Shown here one piece after another: positions 47,485-60,267 of a DNA stretch of 64,000 nucleotides. The stretch spans positions 4,035,001-4,099,000 of the forward strand of contig OY821744.1 in assembly GCA_963682055.1 (NCBI GenBank), given 5' to 3'. A program made the translations under genes and the position numbers. The stretch is from Primula veris. Lineage: Eukaryota; Streptophyta; Magnoliopsida; Ericales; Primulaceae. Under the pieces are notes generated by a model. The model was given only the letters and a program-made list of their open reading frames with translations, was not told where the DNA came from and made no database searches. Every line of letters begins with the position of its first letter. Positions within the stretch are counted from its first letter, which is position 1.

Positions 47485-50400
47485 TATATTAAAATATAAA
47501 ACACATCTTATAATAGGATCAAACTGAAATGAAACTTTCAACTTCATGACGTTGGTGTGGCTCAACAAAACTGTTTGAACATTGAATAGATCCTCGCAAC
47601 GTGGTATTTAGAACTATACTCACGTTATCTAGAAATATGTGTATAAATCATTTTATATATACTTCTATTTTTCAGGGAGTAGTAGAGAAATATACAACAT
47701 GCATCTACTATTTATATTTGAGTATAAATATTCTATCGCTATTCTTCACCCATTTCATATCTCCTTACGTATTTTATTAAAAAAAATCTAAAAAACATGC
47801 AATTACTATAAGACATGTATCAATACATTTCAATAATTATTTTTAAAAGAAAATCTACACACAATTTATTTTGGAATAAATGTATAAATTAGTGTAAATT
47901 AAAAATTAAATCTTTGAAAAATTGTCTTAAATAATATTATGTCCAAATATTTTAAAATTTGAATACAGTATAATATAAAATTTTATAAATTTACGGAACT
48001 ATTTGTGAAAATTTAAAATTTGAATGAAAATAAGTAAGAAGACATAAAAGAGATAGAGAATAGGGATAATAGATTTGGACTCATTGGCACTAATATTGAG
48101 CTATTTGTTGCTATTCTTGATGATGTAGTAATGGTTGCTAAATTGGTAAACAACAACAAAGATTGTTAGTATAAGCAATTAATTAACGAAAATATCAGAC
48201 ATTTAATGGTAGTGTAGTCGTAGGAGTGGATCTAAAAATTGTTTGATATTTAAACAATGTGAACTTTGGACAACTCCAATACTTAATTCCCCTGCTCTTA
48301 TTGACCAAAAATTTAAAATACGTCATAGTAATAATAGGCTTGTGACATATGTTAATAATACATATACTATATATATATATATATAGAATATGACGAATCT
48401 CACCTTTTCCCTCTTTTTCTACATGTACAGTCACTCAAAGTTGAATTTTTGTTCCCTATGAAAATGGAAAATTTGTTAAAATAGTAACTATGTTATTAAC
48501 TTTTAGCGATCTGATATACAATCTAACATTTTTTCTAATTCGGTACTCAACCTATACGTTTCGCTCTAATTTGATATTCAAAATAACATTTTTTCTAATT
48601 TGATACCCAATCTATACGTATTCAGTCCAATTAATGGACTCAATCTGTATTCGATCATCGGTTTTTAACGTATATCATGTCTCCTTTACTATTGATTAAC
48701 TGATGTGAAATATTCAATTGTTATATTAAATAATTTAAAGTGAAACCAGTATTTAATATGCTTGAGTTAATTAAGTTAAAATGATCGGATGTGTGTTGAG
48801 TCTCTTAATCAGAACGAAAATGTATAGATACATTTGGTACCAAATTAGAAAGTGTGTTACGTTAGATAGCAAATCACTAAATAGGTTGGGTATCATTTTA
48901 ATATTTTTTCGTTTCAAAGTACATATCTCATAGAATGGACTCAACCTTTGTTGGGGACCTGCATGGGGTGATGAAGTTTACATTTATTTATTTTTAACAC
49001 AGTCAATTTAATATGACTAAACAAGTTATGATTTTTTAACGAAATGAAGAAAAGAATAATCCTGGGAATGTAATACTTTTTGAAACAACAAACAGAACAC
49101 CTAAAACAATAAGAGCACACAAGTAAAAGTAATTTCATTCCTCATATCCTCATCTTAAACTTCACATGTCATCATTTGGGGTGGAAAAATAATATCGTAA
49201 ACTTGTTCCAATTATTAATGAGTTTGATATAATTCCATTGTGATCCTAACACATAAAATGAAGTGGTTACTTGATGTATAAGTGGAGTGAACATAATATT
49301 GCGTGCCAATTGAATTAATTCAGTCACATAATAGGTGAAGAGATAGTAAAAAAAACAATATTTGATCAATGATTTATTCTTCAGCCTCTCTCATGTTAAT
49401 TCAGTCGGGGCTGGCAAACATTCCAATTTGATCAATGATATTTGATCAATCCAGTCAATGATATTTGATCAATTCAGTCACATAGACTTTGATCAATGAT
49501 ATTTGATCAATTCAGTCAATGAAAGAACTACGTGAAAACATTCCAATTTTACTAAAATTAATAAAAAATAATAAATAAATATATATATATATATATATAC
49601 ATAGAGATATTAAAATTTTTAAAAAAATTAATTATGCTTGTGCCCCTCTCATGTTATGATAAAAACTCGAATCGAGAATTAAAAAAAAAAATCATATATG
49701 ACATCAGTCCTTCCTATTTAAAGTTCGTGCGGTCATAATGGTGATTAGTTTGCAATTTTTGCAATTGAATAAAACATACTATCAAGCTAAAAGTTGAAGA
49801 AAATAACAACACAAACGTATTTCTTTGAGGTTTCTTATAATATTCCAATAGAAAAGAATAAAAAAATATTTGTACGGGACACACTATATACATGTAAGTG
49901 TTGGACTTTTATCATTCAACCATTGCGACTCCTCTTGGCTGTCAGTTTCATGTGTTTACTTGCAAATTGTTAAGAGTCAATATTCATTTAAGTTCAAATT
50001 CAAATCTAGACATTTTTGTGGTGTAATATTGTTATGATTATTAAAAGATAATAAAAAAATAAAAAAAAATAATGTAGTGTTATTATAAGAAAATTAATAA
50101 TAAAGCTGTAATTTTGTGTAAATGTAAACGATTTCTTAAAAGGTATAAAATGTGTTAGGTTTAAGAAAAATGAGTGAGGTAGCCGGTGCGGATGCTATTT
50201 TCCCTTAGAACGACTTCCAATAGTGCTAATTCAAGGAATGTTCTGGTTTCTTAATGGATGTTTCGTAGGGTACTAGTGGCACAATAAAGTCAATGGGAGA
50301 ACGTGAATCATAAATATACTGAAGTTATAGAAAACTTAAATTTGGAGGATTTGATAACTATTCTAGTTTTCTTAATAAAATTGTATAGGAAAAAATAAGG

Positions 50401-51056
50401 AATATAATAACTTTGGTAAATTTTGGCAACCCTTTGACCTCATTGTCCCGTGACATCTCCTTAGCTCTCTAAGCCTCTAATTAGTAAACCCGTCCAAAAA
50501 GTTTCATGTCATCTTTTCCGAGACTACAAATTAAACTTTCACTCATTCCCTTTAATTATAAAAAAAGACACCCTTTTGTATAGTTTTTTTTTTCATAAAA
50601 ATAAATCGTCACCCGAGCCGGTCGGCTAGCCTGGCTGAGCCAAGAACCGGCTTTGACCCTAGTCATTTCTGTTTGCCCTTTTTATTTTAATTAATTGTGA
50701 GGGAAACCCACATTTTATTTTTATTGATTAATGGAGGAAAGCCCCACTACAAAAAAGGAAATAAGTACTAAATCTGTTACATAAGAAAGCGCATTGCTTA
50801 TAAGAAATAAAACATAAACTTGGAAGTCCAAGTTGTAAATAACTTCATATGTACTTCACTTCCAAGATTTCCAAATTTTGTTTTTCCTATTCAAATTTTA
50901 TTCCTCTCGTAATCTCATTGTAGTTTAATGCATATATTCCTGCAACAAAAATAAGAATTAGGCGTATAAGCTAGTAAATTTGTAATTTTAATTTGTTTCA
51001 TTTTGGCCTTGCAACCTTTCATTTCTTTTTTCATGTGCAAGTCCTGGCCGGGACAA

Positions 51057-51088
<32 letters not shown>

Positions 51089-52779
51089 AGAGTAAAAAAA
51101 CAGCATCATTGAACATCGATCTCAACCTAATATTCAAATATATTTTAATCATGTGGTATTGGTAATTAAATTTCAAACTTAGTTCTGATAATTTTTTCAT
51201 AAATATAGCCAACAGTGTTTCTTCATTATTCCAATACAAAGGAAAACTGTGAAGTATCAATTCTTATTCAAATACATATTGTCGGAGCAAAATAATTAAA
51301 CAAAATATATGCGGCATAATAATTAAAACCAAATATTTAGGTTTTTCCGCTAATTTATTTTTCCTTCACTGATAAAATAAAAGATGGGGTGTAATTTTCC
51401 CAACATTTAATTAAAATAATTTACGTCCGAGGTACAGTAAGGAAATGGAAAAGGGGATTGCCGTACACGCATATATTAAATAAAATTAATGCATGCTTTC
51501 TTGATTTTTTCATGTTCCAAGAAATTAAGTAGTAAATATGCATGGCATGATCTTAATACGCTACTATCCAGCTTATAGATACATAAACTAATCAAAGGGT
51601 ATTTCCATGAGGTTTCATATATGAAAGAAATCAAAGGAACATTAATTGGGTTAAGTCTTTATTACAAGTCATTGAATGACGAATATTAATGACGTAATTA
51701 GTGATAATGTTTTAAAAAAAACTCTTCAAAATTGAGGCATGTTCATTTCTGTTGAGGTTGCTATTTGGTAATAAATACTACCAACATATCATTATAGTGT
51801 TAATATGGCATTTACTATGAATCTTTAAAAAAGCATTTCCACCGTACTAATTAGAATTAATAAACAATAAAAATAACTCAAATCTAAAATTTATCACATG
51901 TAGCATACATATTCCACAAGAAAATAAATTATTTATCAAGTCATAATTTGTATATTTACTCTCCAATTTATCTAGACAAAATGAATTATTATTTTATTGA
52001 TATATATATATAACTAGTTCATTTTGTCAATTTACGTTTTGTTTACTTTTTTTCTGCCATGTCATAATTAACTTTGTCATGTAACCAATTCAAATCCATA
52101 CTGTAAATTTTGGTTGTCTTGGTTGGGAAGAATCAAATTTTTCAAAATTAAAAAGAATAGTATTAATATTATCATGGGCACTGTAGGCATATGTTAGCAA
52201 TCCCCTTTCTATATTAAGTGTCTTTTTCGTTACGTTTAAATTTTAATATTGATGTACCGTGAACGAGAACTTTTCTTGTTAATCATTTCGTTGATGTGAC
52301 ATTAGCAACATTGTTTCAGAAATACATATTAAATGTGATAGGAGAAAGAGTAAACAAAAGAAAACACGAGTGAAAATAAGATCTACTCGTTTTTAAATAA
52401 ATAATTGTTTTTTTGGCGTAATCAAGACATGTATTTCAAGTTTCAACAACAAAAGTATGAATAACCTCAAACACCATATTTCCCTTATATACAATGATAG
52501 TATTCTAAAATAAACCGTGCAGCTTCCTTCTGTAATCTCAAAAAAATTGGCGAACTTGAAAATCCTCCGTAACAGCAACCGTATCAGTAAATTTAACCAC
52601 TTATTCAAACATAACATATTGTATATTTTTAAGTTACCGTTTATATTTATACAAAATTACATCTTACTTATTAATTTCTTTATAACAACCCTACATTATT
52701 TCTTTTTATTTGTTTATTATCATTTAATAATCATAACAATATTACAATCATAAAAATATATACTCCATGACAGTTTATT
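47485..52779. other. intergenic sequence of unit 3, no gene
   Basis: Aligned to unit 1 at 5502-11929. It contains the minisatellite allele at 49427-49519 and a (TG)n/(TA)n run at about 51057-51089. The left half of the ATCATCCGCA MITE and its nested Stowaway are deleted (junction near 50008); only its right end (about 50170-50205) remains. No coding region recognised. Confidence 0.55.
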
Positions 52780-53335
52780 ACTAAAAAACATCCACATTTG
52801 ATACCTCGAAACATACTTTTTCCTAAAATTTCATAATTATGGTATAAAAAGTGTCATGAATCAGTAACCTTATAAATTACTTAAATTTTAGTAAACACAA
52901 AATTCACCTTATATACGAGAAATGTATATGATTTCCTAAATGAATATAATAGTCAGAAAATATCATGTGCTCCATATTTTTGTGCTTGTAATATTGTTAT
53001 GATTATTAAATGATAATAAACAAGTAAAAAGAAATAATGTAGGGTTATTATTAAAAAAAAATATGAAAGCTGAAATTTTGTGTAAATGTAAACGGTTCTT
53101 TAAAATATATAAAATATTTTAGATTTCAATAAATGATTAAGGATGGTGATGCGGTTAATTACTCTTATATTCATCTAATGATTCATATATATTCCTTGTA
53201 TACAAGGTGATTTTGTATTTTATGAAATTTAGAGAATTTATAAGATTACTGATACATGCTACTTTTTATACAATAATACTTAAATTTTAAGAAAAAATAT
53301 GTTTTAATTTAACAGATGCGGATGATACAAGTGTA
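52780..53335. repeat. fold-back repeat, unit 3 copy
   Basis: Counterpart of 11930-12475. The left part (about 52787-52930) and the right part (about 53195-53330) are reverse complements. The right end reads AGATGCGGATGAT, close to the terminus of the MITE at 8295-8896. Confidence 0.65.
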
Positions 53336-54337
53336 TTCTACTCTCCTTGTAATAAAATAAACTATTATTATATTAGCTATGGACCTACCCCTTCTGTTTC
53401 CTGATTCCTTTGGTTGCAGATCTTTTTTCACTTTCAGTATTTTCGTATCAATATTTTCATATGTAATCTCCTTCAAAAGAACTTCTTCTATTTAGTTGCA
53501 ATAAAATTATTTGAATCCTTTTAATATCTCTTTTATCTATACATTTATTTACAAAGATATGCCTTATCTATAAAAAAAAAAATGATTATAGTCTCTGGTG
53601 TTTTCTAATTAGGGCAATCTCGGCTTCTTTAATATTATCCGAATGGATATTTGCTATTAAAATTGAACTCATTTAAGAGAATTCTGAGTTTTGGCATATC
53701 GGTATAGAATATCCTCAATCAAGTTATATGTACCTAAAATTGTTTGAGGTTTATTAATTTCAATTTGGAAGGTGTGAGATAATTTCTTTTTTGAAAAGAA
53801 AAGAAAATTATTATTTATTATATTTATAGGGAATATGATCATATGCAGACCGAAATATTGTGTAGCATGTAAATTGTTATGTAAAACTAAATAAAATGAT
53901 AATTTTACCCTGAATTTAAGGAGTATTGTAAGGAAGCTGATGCGGAGGCTCGATTGCTTAGCTTAACACTTCATAATTTGACTATATAAACCGAAACTGA
54001 AAGCATAGCAAAAATGTACTAGCATCTTAGGTTGGATTGTAAAGTTTATTTTTGTTGATCAAAAAAAGTATAACTAAATTAGCATGAGAAGATAATAGCA
54101 ACCAGTAAATGAATTAGGTGGAGTAGTTGGGGCCATGGCCCCTCATTTTAAGTAAAAAAAAATATATGTATTTTAATTAAAATATTAAAAAAAATAGTTT
54201 TGGCCCCCCTTCATATTTCGGAAAAAACACACATATGGAATAATATTTTTTATATATAATTTATACTCTTGCCACTTTGAGTTTATGGTTCCGCCAATGA
54301 TAGCAAGGTCATATTGCTTTATGGAAAGATCATGTCT
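53336..54337. other. intergenic, no gene
   Basis: Aligned to 19558-20540 and about 34130-35410. It shows the uninterrupted sequence at the site where element C inserted in unit 1 (AAACTATTATTATATTAGC at about 53359-53377). Confidence 0.6.
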
Positions 54338-54508
54338 CACTAAAAAAAATGTCAGATTGCAGACGGAAATTGTGATAGATTTTGCTTGCCAACGCACTAT
54401 TCGGAGACAATATGGCGACGGATTTCTGTTTTACTGACAGCTTTTGTCATTTAACGACAAATTTGTAACCGATCTGACCGTCCCCAATTGATACCATTTT
54501 TTATAGCG
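54338..54508. mobile_element. CACTA-like MITE, unit 3 only
   Basis: 171-bp insertion starting CACTAAAAAAAATG and ending TTTTTTATAGCG, absent from units 1 and 2. The ends fit CACTA termini. The flanks (TCT and TAT) do not form a duplication, and five bases present in the other units (GTTGG) are missing here, so the insertion was imprecise or later eroded. No ORF. Confidence 0.7.
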
Positions 54509-55029
54509 TATATTTCACTTAATTTTCTTCCAAAATCTAACTTATGTTTTAGTACAGTCTCGGAAAATTGATGTAAATAATTAATTAAATTAGCATTACA
54601 CAAGTTCAGATATGCAGAAATTATGCAAGTACTTTCATCAAAGGTTGATAAGCATGGTTAAAGTTAAGAAGCCGAATGTTTTGCTTTCCAGAGGTTTACA
54701 AATTTTGGCCACATTGCCTTGGAGAACTAAACTCATGATATCGGTTATATCAAAATCTTCTCTATGAAGAGAAACATTCATATAGTTCACGATTTAATAA
54801 ATGGTAATACTTGGAATGATTTTTTTAGCTCAATCGGATAAACATGGACTTTGATCACGCTTTCAGTCTAGTGATAGATCTCAGTTTCCTTGGTGGTTCG
54901 GTGGCCAAGTTAGGGACTTGAAGTCGAGTGAATTCCTTTCATTAGAGCTACTTGGTTATGCGCATATTGGTTTCTTCTTTTGTTCTTTCTCTTGTAAAAC
55001 TTTTCCAGTGTATTTTTTTTTCCAGTTTC

Positions 55030-55376
55030 TGTTAGGGTCGATACAGGCGAACACAAATAAAGACAGAAAACTTTAACCGAGCACACACTCTTTGATAACG
55101 GAGTTCACCCAAATTGGCTACGTCTCCGGGCCGCTACACGTGGCACTTAATATTATTAAGAGGATTACAATCGTAATCTAGCCTAGTTACAAGCTATGGT
55201 TCTCTCGCAAATAGAACTCTTCTCTTTATAATATAGAGGTGTCGTGTAAAGGTGTAATTACAATACAAGATATTGGGGCATATAAATAGAACCCTTAGTG
55301 GCTCATATTACAATTTTAGGTGATGTGGGATAATTAGAAAACATGGCCAAAGCTCATTTGGCTCCACAACTCAACA
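55030..55376 (-). mobile_element. family-A copia solo LTR with 5-bp target duplication
   Basis: 347 bp from TGTTAGGGTCG to CACAACTCAACA (plus-strand reading), flanked by GTTTC on both sides (55025-55029 and 55377-55381). The empty site is visible in unit 2 (about 35940). It differs from the LTR at 63667-64000 at roughly 8 of 334 positions. A solo LTR with intact duplication points to recombination between the two LTRs of a full element. Confidence 0.93.
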
Positions 55377-55736
55377 GTTTCTTCTTCGGATTGCTTTTCA
55401 TTTGTTCAGACAAAGTTTTAAATCGATAGTTTTATTACGAATGCAGATTTAGTATAGATAAGTTTGGAGCATGCAACTAGTTACAACTTACAACCGCTTT
55501 TTAATTCCTTCCCCGGTATAAAACTGTTTACACAGCTTGTAAACGATAATAGTAGCTGATTTCTCATTTTTATTTCGTTACCTCTTCTCTATTTCTCTCT
55601 GGATTGTGGAGTATCTATCTCCTCAATCATCATTAACAATTATTAACATAACACACGTTTTACTTTTTATTGTTAAATGGATTTCCATTTAATACAAGTA
55701 TAGCTTATTTGATCAAGTAAAATGCAAAGAAAATCT

Positions 55737-56720
55737 TTATTTTTTTTTTAAATAATCTTCGGGGGAAAGAGGGGTATAGCCGGGGCCGGACACCCGTTTA
55801 CCGGACCACGTAATGGTCTTGTCGGTAGTATTGAATTTTATGGACATTTGGGAAAGATAGGAAGTGTCCCAAATATGTTTGTCCTTATTTTTGAACAATG
55901 TTCCACCGGGAACTAGATGAAGGTCCTTTAAGATGGCCGAAATCAAGGCACCGTAAGGTAGCCCATTCTTGGATTTCGTTTTGAGCGAATCCATCTTAAG
56001 GAAAATGAGGGTCGCAAAGTCGAGTTTGACTCGGCGATGGATGCACCCGAGAAGAAAGATATACTCGTTGGTGACATCCGTGAAATTGGAAGTATGGGGT
56101 AGGACAATATGAGATAGAATGTGATAGGCTAATTTGTTTCGAAATAAAAGGCCATGGGCTTTGTTGGATTGATTGTTATGAAGGGGATGAAAAATTTCGT
56201 TTTTAAGATCATTAAAATTTTCGATCTCGAGTGTGTCGCAAAGGTCTTCACTCGACTCATGGACGCCGTCGTTATCTAGGCGTAAAAGGGTTCGTAGACG
56301 GTCTATACCGTAAACGAAAGGTTGTCCGTTAAACGATGAACGCAAGCGGAGTGCGTCATCATTATCCCTATCGAGAACTAGGTGATGATAAAATTCGTAG
56401 ACATTTTATTTGTAAAAAGGTTCTTTAAGAGAGAGGATAGTATCGAGTTTGTAAAAACTTAAATCTATCATAAGAGCGGGAAAGCGTTCACGGAAAAGAG
56501 GCATATCGAGTGTGAAATTAGATAAAATACCTCTTTTATCCATCGAAGGTGGATAGAGAGGTGGAAGAGAGCCGGAAGGGGCACCGGGGCCCGAGGGAGG
56601 AGCGGCGGAGGATGAGCCGGTTCGGCGAGCGCGAGGAACGCGCGGGCGAGTGGACGGAGGCACATAGTCGTCCTCGGGTTCATCAACGAGGTTGCGTGAG
56701 GCATTCTTCGTACGACCCAT
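55737..56720 (-). pseudogene. third ORF of element B, plant transposon-protein-like, one internal stop
   Basis: A 328-codon frame from an ATG at 56720 (MGRTKN) to 55737, broken only by TAA at 56406-56408 (codon 105). The frame also runs open upstream to 56849. The N-terminal part is rich in Pro, Arg, Ser and Gly (VPRARRTGSSSAAPPSGPGA), and a globular part follows. The segment around HILSHIVLPHTSNFTDVTNE resembles the 'putative plant transposon protein' domain often found near plant retroelements (from memory of the family). No membrane segment is obvious, so an envelope role is not supported. It shares the pol strand and lies downstream of it. Function unknown. Confidence 0.65.
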
Positions 56721-56851
56721 GTTTGATTGAATTGGATAAAAATTGGAAAATTTGGGTGATTTTGGAGGAGGAGGCGAATTTGAGAGAGAGAGTTTTGAAG
56801 AGTTTAATGAAATTAGGGTTTTGAAAGGTGTTTTAACACTGGTAATCACAA

Positions 56852-57000
56852 AAACGATCGGTCGTTTTTGTGTGACGATCGATCAAAAAAGAACTGAAAA
56901 ATTCCAGAGAGCATGCCTAAAAAACGATCGGTCGTTTTTAGGAGCGATCGGTCGTCTGTATAAAAACGATCGGTCGTTTTTACAGACGATCGATCGACTG
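56852..57000. repeat. cluster of palindromic ACGATCGGTCGT repeats
   Basis: Near-palindromic AACGATCGGTCGTT motifs at 56853-56866, 56923-56936 and 56964-56977, with variants (CGATCGATCG, GCGATCGGTCGTC) between. The block 56943-56999 is a larger nested palindrome. It lies between pol and the third ORF. Sireviruses are known for multiple palindromic repeats downstream of pol, and this looks like that region. Confidence 0.85.
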
Positions 57001-57116
57001 TAAGTTGGTTACATAACAGGAATTTTTTGCACAAATGATACTGAATTGGCATAAAAAATAAAAAATACTTAATATATATATAAAATTAATCAATTATATA
57101 TATATAAATGTATATT

Positions 57117-60100
57117 TCACACATCAAACATACCTAACTCTCGGCGAATAAAGCAAAATTGTTCCTCATTAAGGGGTTTTGTGAAAATATCGGCTAATTG
57201 CCTATCGGTACTTATATATTCAAGTGTAATATCCCCTTTTTGGACATGATCCCTTAAAAAGTGATGACGTAAATTAATATGTTTAGTGCGAGAGTGTTGG
57301 ATCGGATTTTTCGAAAGATTTATTGCACTAGTATTATCACACAAAATAGGTACACTATCAAATGATAATTCAAAGTCGTTGAGTTGTTGACGCATCCAAA
57401 GGATTTGTGCGCAACAACTACCCGCAGCGACGTATTCCGCCTCCGCCGTGGAAAGCGCAACCGAGTTTTGTTTCTTGCTATGCCAAGAAACTAAGGCGTT
57501 TCCTAAGAAATGGCAAGTGCCACTAGTACTTTTTCTATCTAATCGACAACCGGCAAAGTCGGCGTCGGAATAGCCAAGCAATTCAAAAGAAGTATCATGT
57601 GGATAAAACAATCCTAAATTGCAAGTTCCTACAAGATATCTAAAAATGCGCTTAACGGCTATAACATGCGATTCCTTAGGGCAAGATTAATACCTAGCAC
57701 ACAAGCAAACACTAAACATGATATCGGGTCTACTTGCGGTTAAATATAAGAGGGATCCAATCATACCTCTATAGAGCTTTTGGTCCACGCTTTTACCCGA
57801 TTCATCCTTGTCTAGTTTTGTTGCCGGACTCATTGGAGTTCCTAGCGGCTTTGCATTGCTCATGTTGAATCGTTTGAGCAAGTCCCTTGTGTATTTGGCT
57901 TGATTGACGAAAATTCCGTCCTTTGTTTGTTTGATTTGCAATCCAAGGAAGTAGGTGAGTTCACCCATCATGCTCATCTCGAATTCACCTTGCATACACT
58001 TAGAAAACTCCTCGCACATGCGAGCATTAGTAGCACCGAAAATAATATCATCAACATATATTTGAATTAAGAGCATATCTTTTCCATCCTTTTTAATAAA
58101 AAGAGTAGTGTCTAAAGTACCACGTGAAAAACCTTTTGCAATCAAAAATTTACTAAGTCTTTCATACCAAGCCCGGGGTGCTTGTTTTAAGCCATAAAGT
58201 GCTTTTTGAAGTTTGTAAACATGATTGGGAAACTCGTGGTTTTCAAAACCGGGTGGTTGTTTTACATAAACTTCCTCATTAATAAAGCCGTTTAAAAAAG
58301 CACTTTTAACATCCATTTGAAATAATTTAAAACGTTTAAAAGAAGCATAAGCAAGCAACATTCTAATGGCTTCTAGTCTAGCTACGGGTGCGTAAGTTTC
58401 ATCGAAATCGATGCCCTCTTCTTGGTTATACCCTTGAGCTACTAGTCTAGCCTTATTTCTAATAACTACACCGGATTCATCCATCTTATTACGAAATATC
58501 CATTTCATACATATGATGGTTTTCTCACGCGGTCTAGGAACTAAAGTCCATACGTTACTACGCTCGAATTGATTTAATTCGTCATGCATAGCTAATACCC
58601 AACTCTCATCGAGTTCCGCTTCATGAATGTTCTTGGGCTCTAATTGAGACAAGAATGCAAAATGATTAACTATATTTCTTAATGAAGAACGTGTATGCAC
58701 TCTTTCTCCCGGGTTACCCAAAATTAATTCTTGCGGGTGATGATTGGCAAACCTCCATTCTTGAGGCAAATCCTCATGAATGTGTACACTAGATTCTAAG
58801 TCCTTTTGAAGTCTATCTATAGTGACTTCTTCAACAACGGGTTCAACCTCTATTCTAGGCGTAGACTCTAAGCTAGATGCAACATGATTAGAAGAAGATG
58901 TTTTATGAAAAATATCATCATTAATATTATGAACAATTAAAGGTTTATCAATCGTCGGTAAATTCTCATCAAACGAGACATGTACCGACTCTTCCACCAA
59001 TAAAGTTCTTTTATTAAAAATTCTATAAGCTTTACTCGATATTGCATATCCGATGAAAATTCCTTCATCGGACTTAGCATCGAATTTCCCTAGATTATCC
59101 TTACCATTATTATGAACATAGCATTTACAACCAAATGCACGTAAATGAGAAATATTGGGCTTTCGCTCATTCCATAATTCGTAAGGTGTCTTTTTTAATA
59201 TGGGCCTAATTAAGGCTCTATTTAAAATATAACAAGCGGAATTTACGGCTTCGGCCCAAAAATACTTTGGCAAATTATTTTCGCAAAGCATGGTCCGTGC
59301 CATTTCCTCTAGGGTTCTATTCTTCCTCTCAACTACCCCATTTTGTTGGGGCGTACGAGGGGCCGAAAAATTATGATCAATACCATTTTCATCACAATAA
59401 GTTTGAAATGGAGTATTCTCAAATTCCTTACCATGATCGGTTCGGATACTTTTGATCATATAACCCTTTCGTATTTGGAGCTTTTTGCAAATAATAGAGA
59501 ATTCTCTAAATGCTTCATGCTTATGAGTTAAAAACAATACCCACGTAAAGCGACAAAAATCGTCAACCATGACGAAAGCATATGCACGCCCGCCAAGACT
59601 AAGTGTCCGGGAGGGGCCAACTAAGTCCATATGAATGAGCTCCAAACAACGAGTAGTAGATATAATATTTTTAGACTTAAAAGAAATTTTTGTTTGTTTG
59701 CCTAATTGGCAAGCGTGACAAAGTTTGTCCTTTATATAAGGAGTTTTTGGTAAACCTATTACCAAATCTTTACTAGAAAGTTTAGCAAGTAGATCAAGAC
59801 TTGCATGACCAAGTCGTCTATGCCACAACCAACCATTGTCGTTGATAGTAACAAGACACTTGACTTCATCATCCACCGAACTATTCAAATCAATCATATA
59901 GACATTATTTTGTCTTTGACCCATGAGAATAGTTTTATTATCCGAAATACAATGAATAATGCAATGCGATTTTTCAAAAATGACTTTGTGACCCAAATCA
60001 CAAAGTTGACTTATACTAAGCAAATTATGTTTAAGACCATCAACAAGCAAAACATTATCAATAACGACATTAGATGGTTTAGAGATACTACCAATACCGA

Positions 60101-60212
60101 TGATTTTGCCCTTGCTATTATCCCCGAAGATCACAAAGCCTCCGTCTTTAGGTGCAAGAGTCGTGAATTTTGTTTTGTCTCCCGTCATATGTCTTGAGCA
60201 TCCACTATCCAA
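57117..60212 (-). pseudogene. pol: pol of element B: protease, integrase, reverse transcriptase, RNase H (one internal stop)
   Basis: 1032 codons in one frame, interrupted by a single TAA at 57687-57689 (codon 842, just after CARY and before the RNase H domain). Protease motif DSGCS is at residues 2-6. The integrase zinc motif uses H131, H136, C165 and C168, with catalytic D196, D259 and E295. Reverse transcriptase has ARLVAQGY (588-595), D634 in QMDVKSAF, and YVDD (719-722). RNase H follows the stop (YSDADFAG, STAEAEYVAA, RTKHINLRHHF). PR-INT-RT-RH order defines Ty1/copia. The first Met is simply where the open frame begins; the frame differs from gag by one base, with stops in the roughly 55-bp gap, so a frameshift near the junction is likely. 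Confidence 0.9.
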
Positions 60213-60267
60213 GAACCACTTGTCCTCGTTGATTTTTTATCTCAAGCATACCTACAAGACAAAACGA

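Larger units (their letters stand above)
42858..55620. repeat. tandem unit 3 (right-truncated)
   Basis: Third copy of the long repeat. Homology to unit 2 stops at about 55620 (matching about 36195), where retrotransposon sequence begins. Unit-specific changes are a CACTA-like MITE (54338-54508), a solo LTR (55030-55376), and deletions relative to unit 1 near 46190 and 50008. The downstream half of the unit, including the LTP pseudogene region, is missing. Confidence 0.9.

Noticed and set aside
56549..57003. Plus-strand ORFs of 91 and 86 residues opposite the third ORF of element B
   Set aside because: Antisense shadows; the Arg/Glu-rich composition comes from the complementary Pro/Ser-rich codons and the palindromic repeats.
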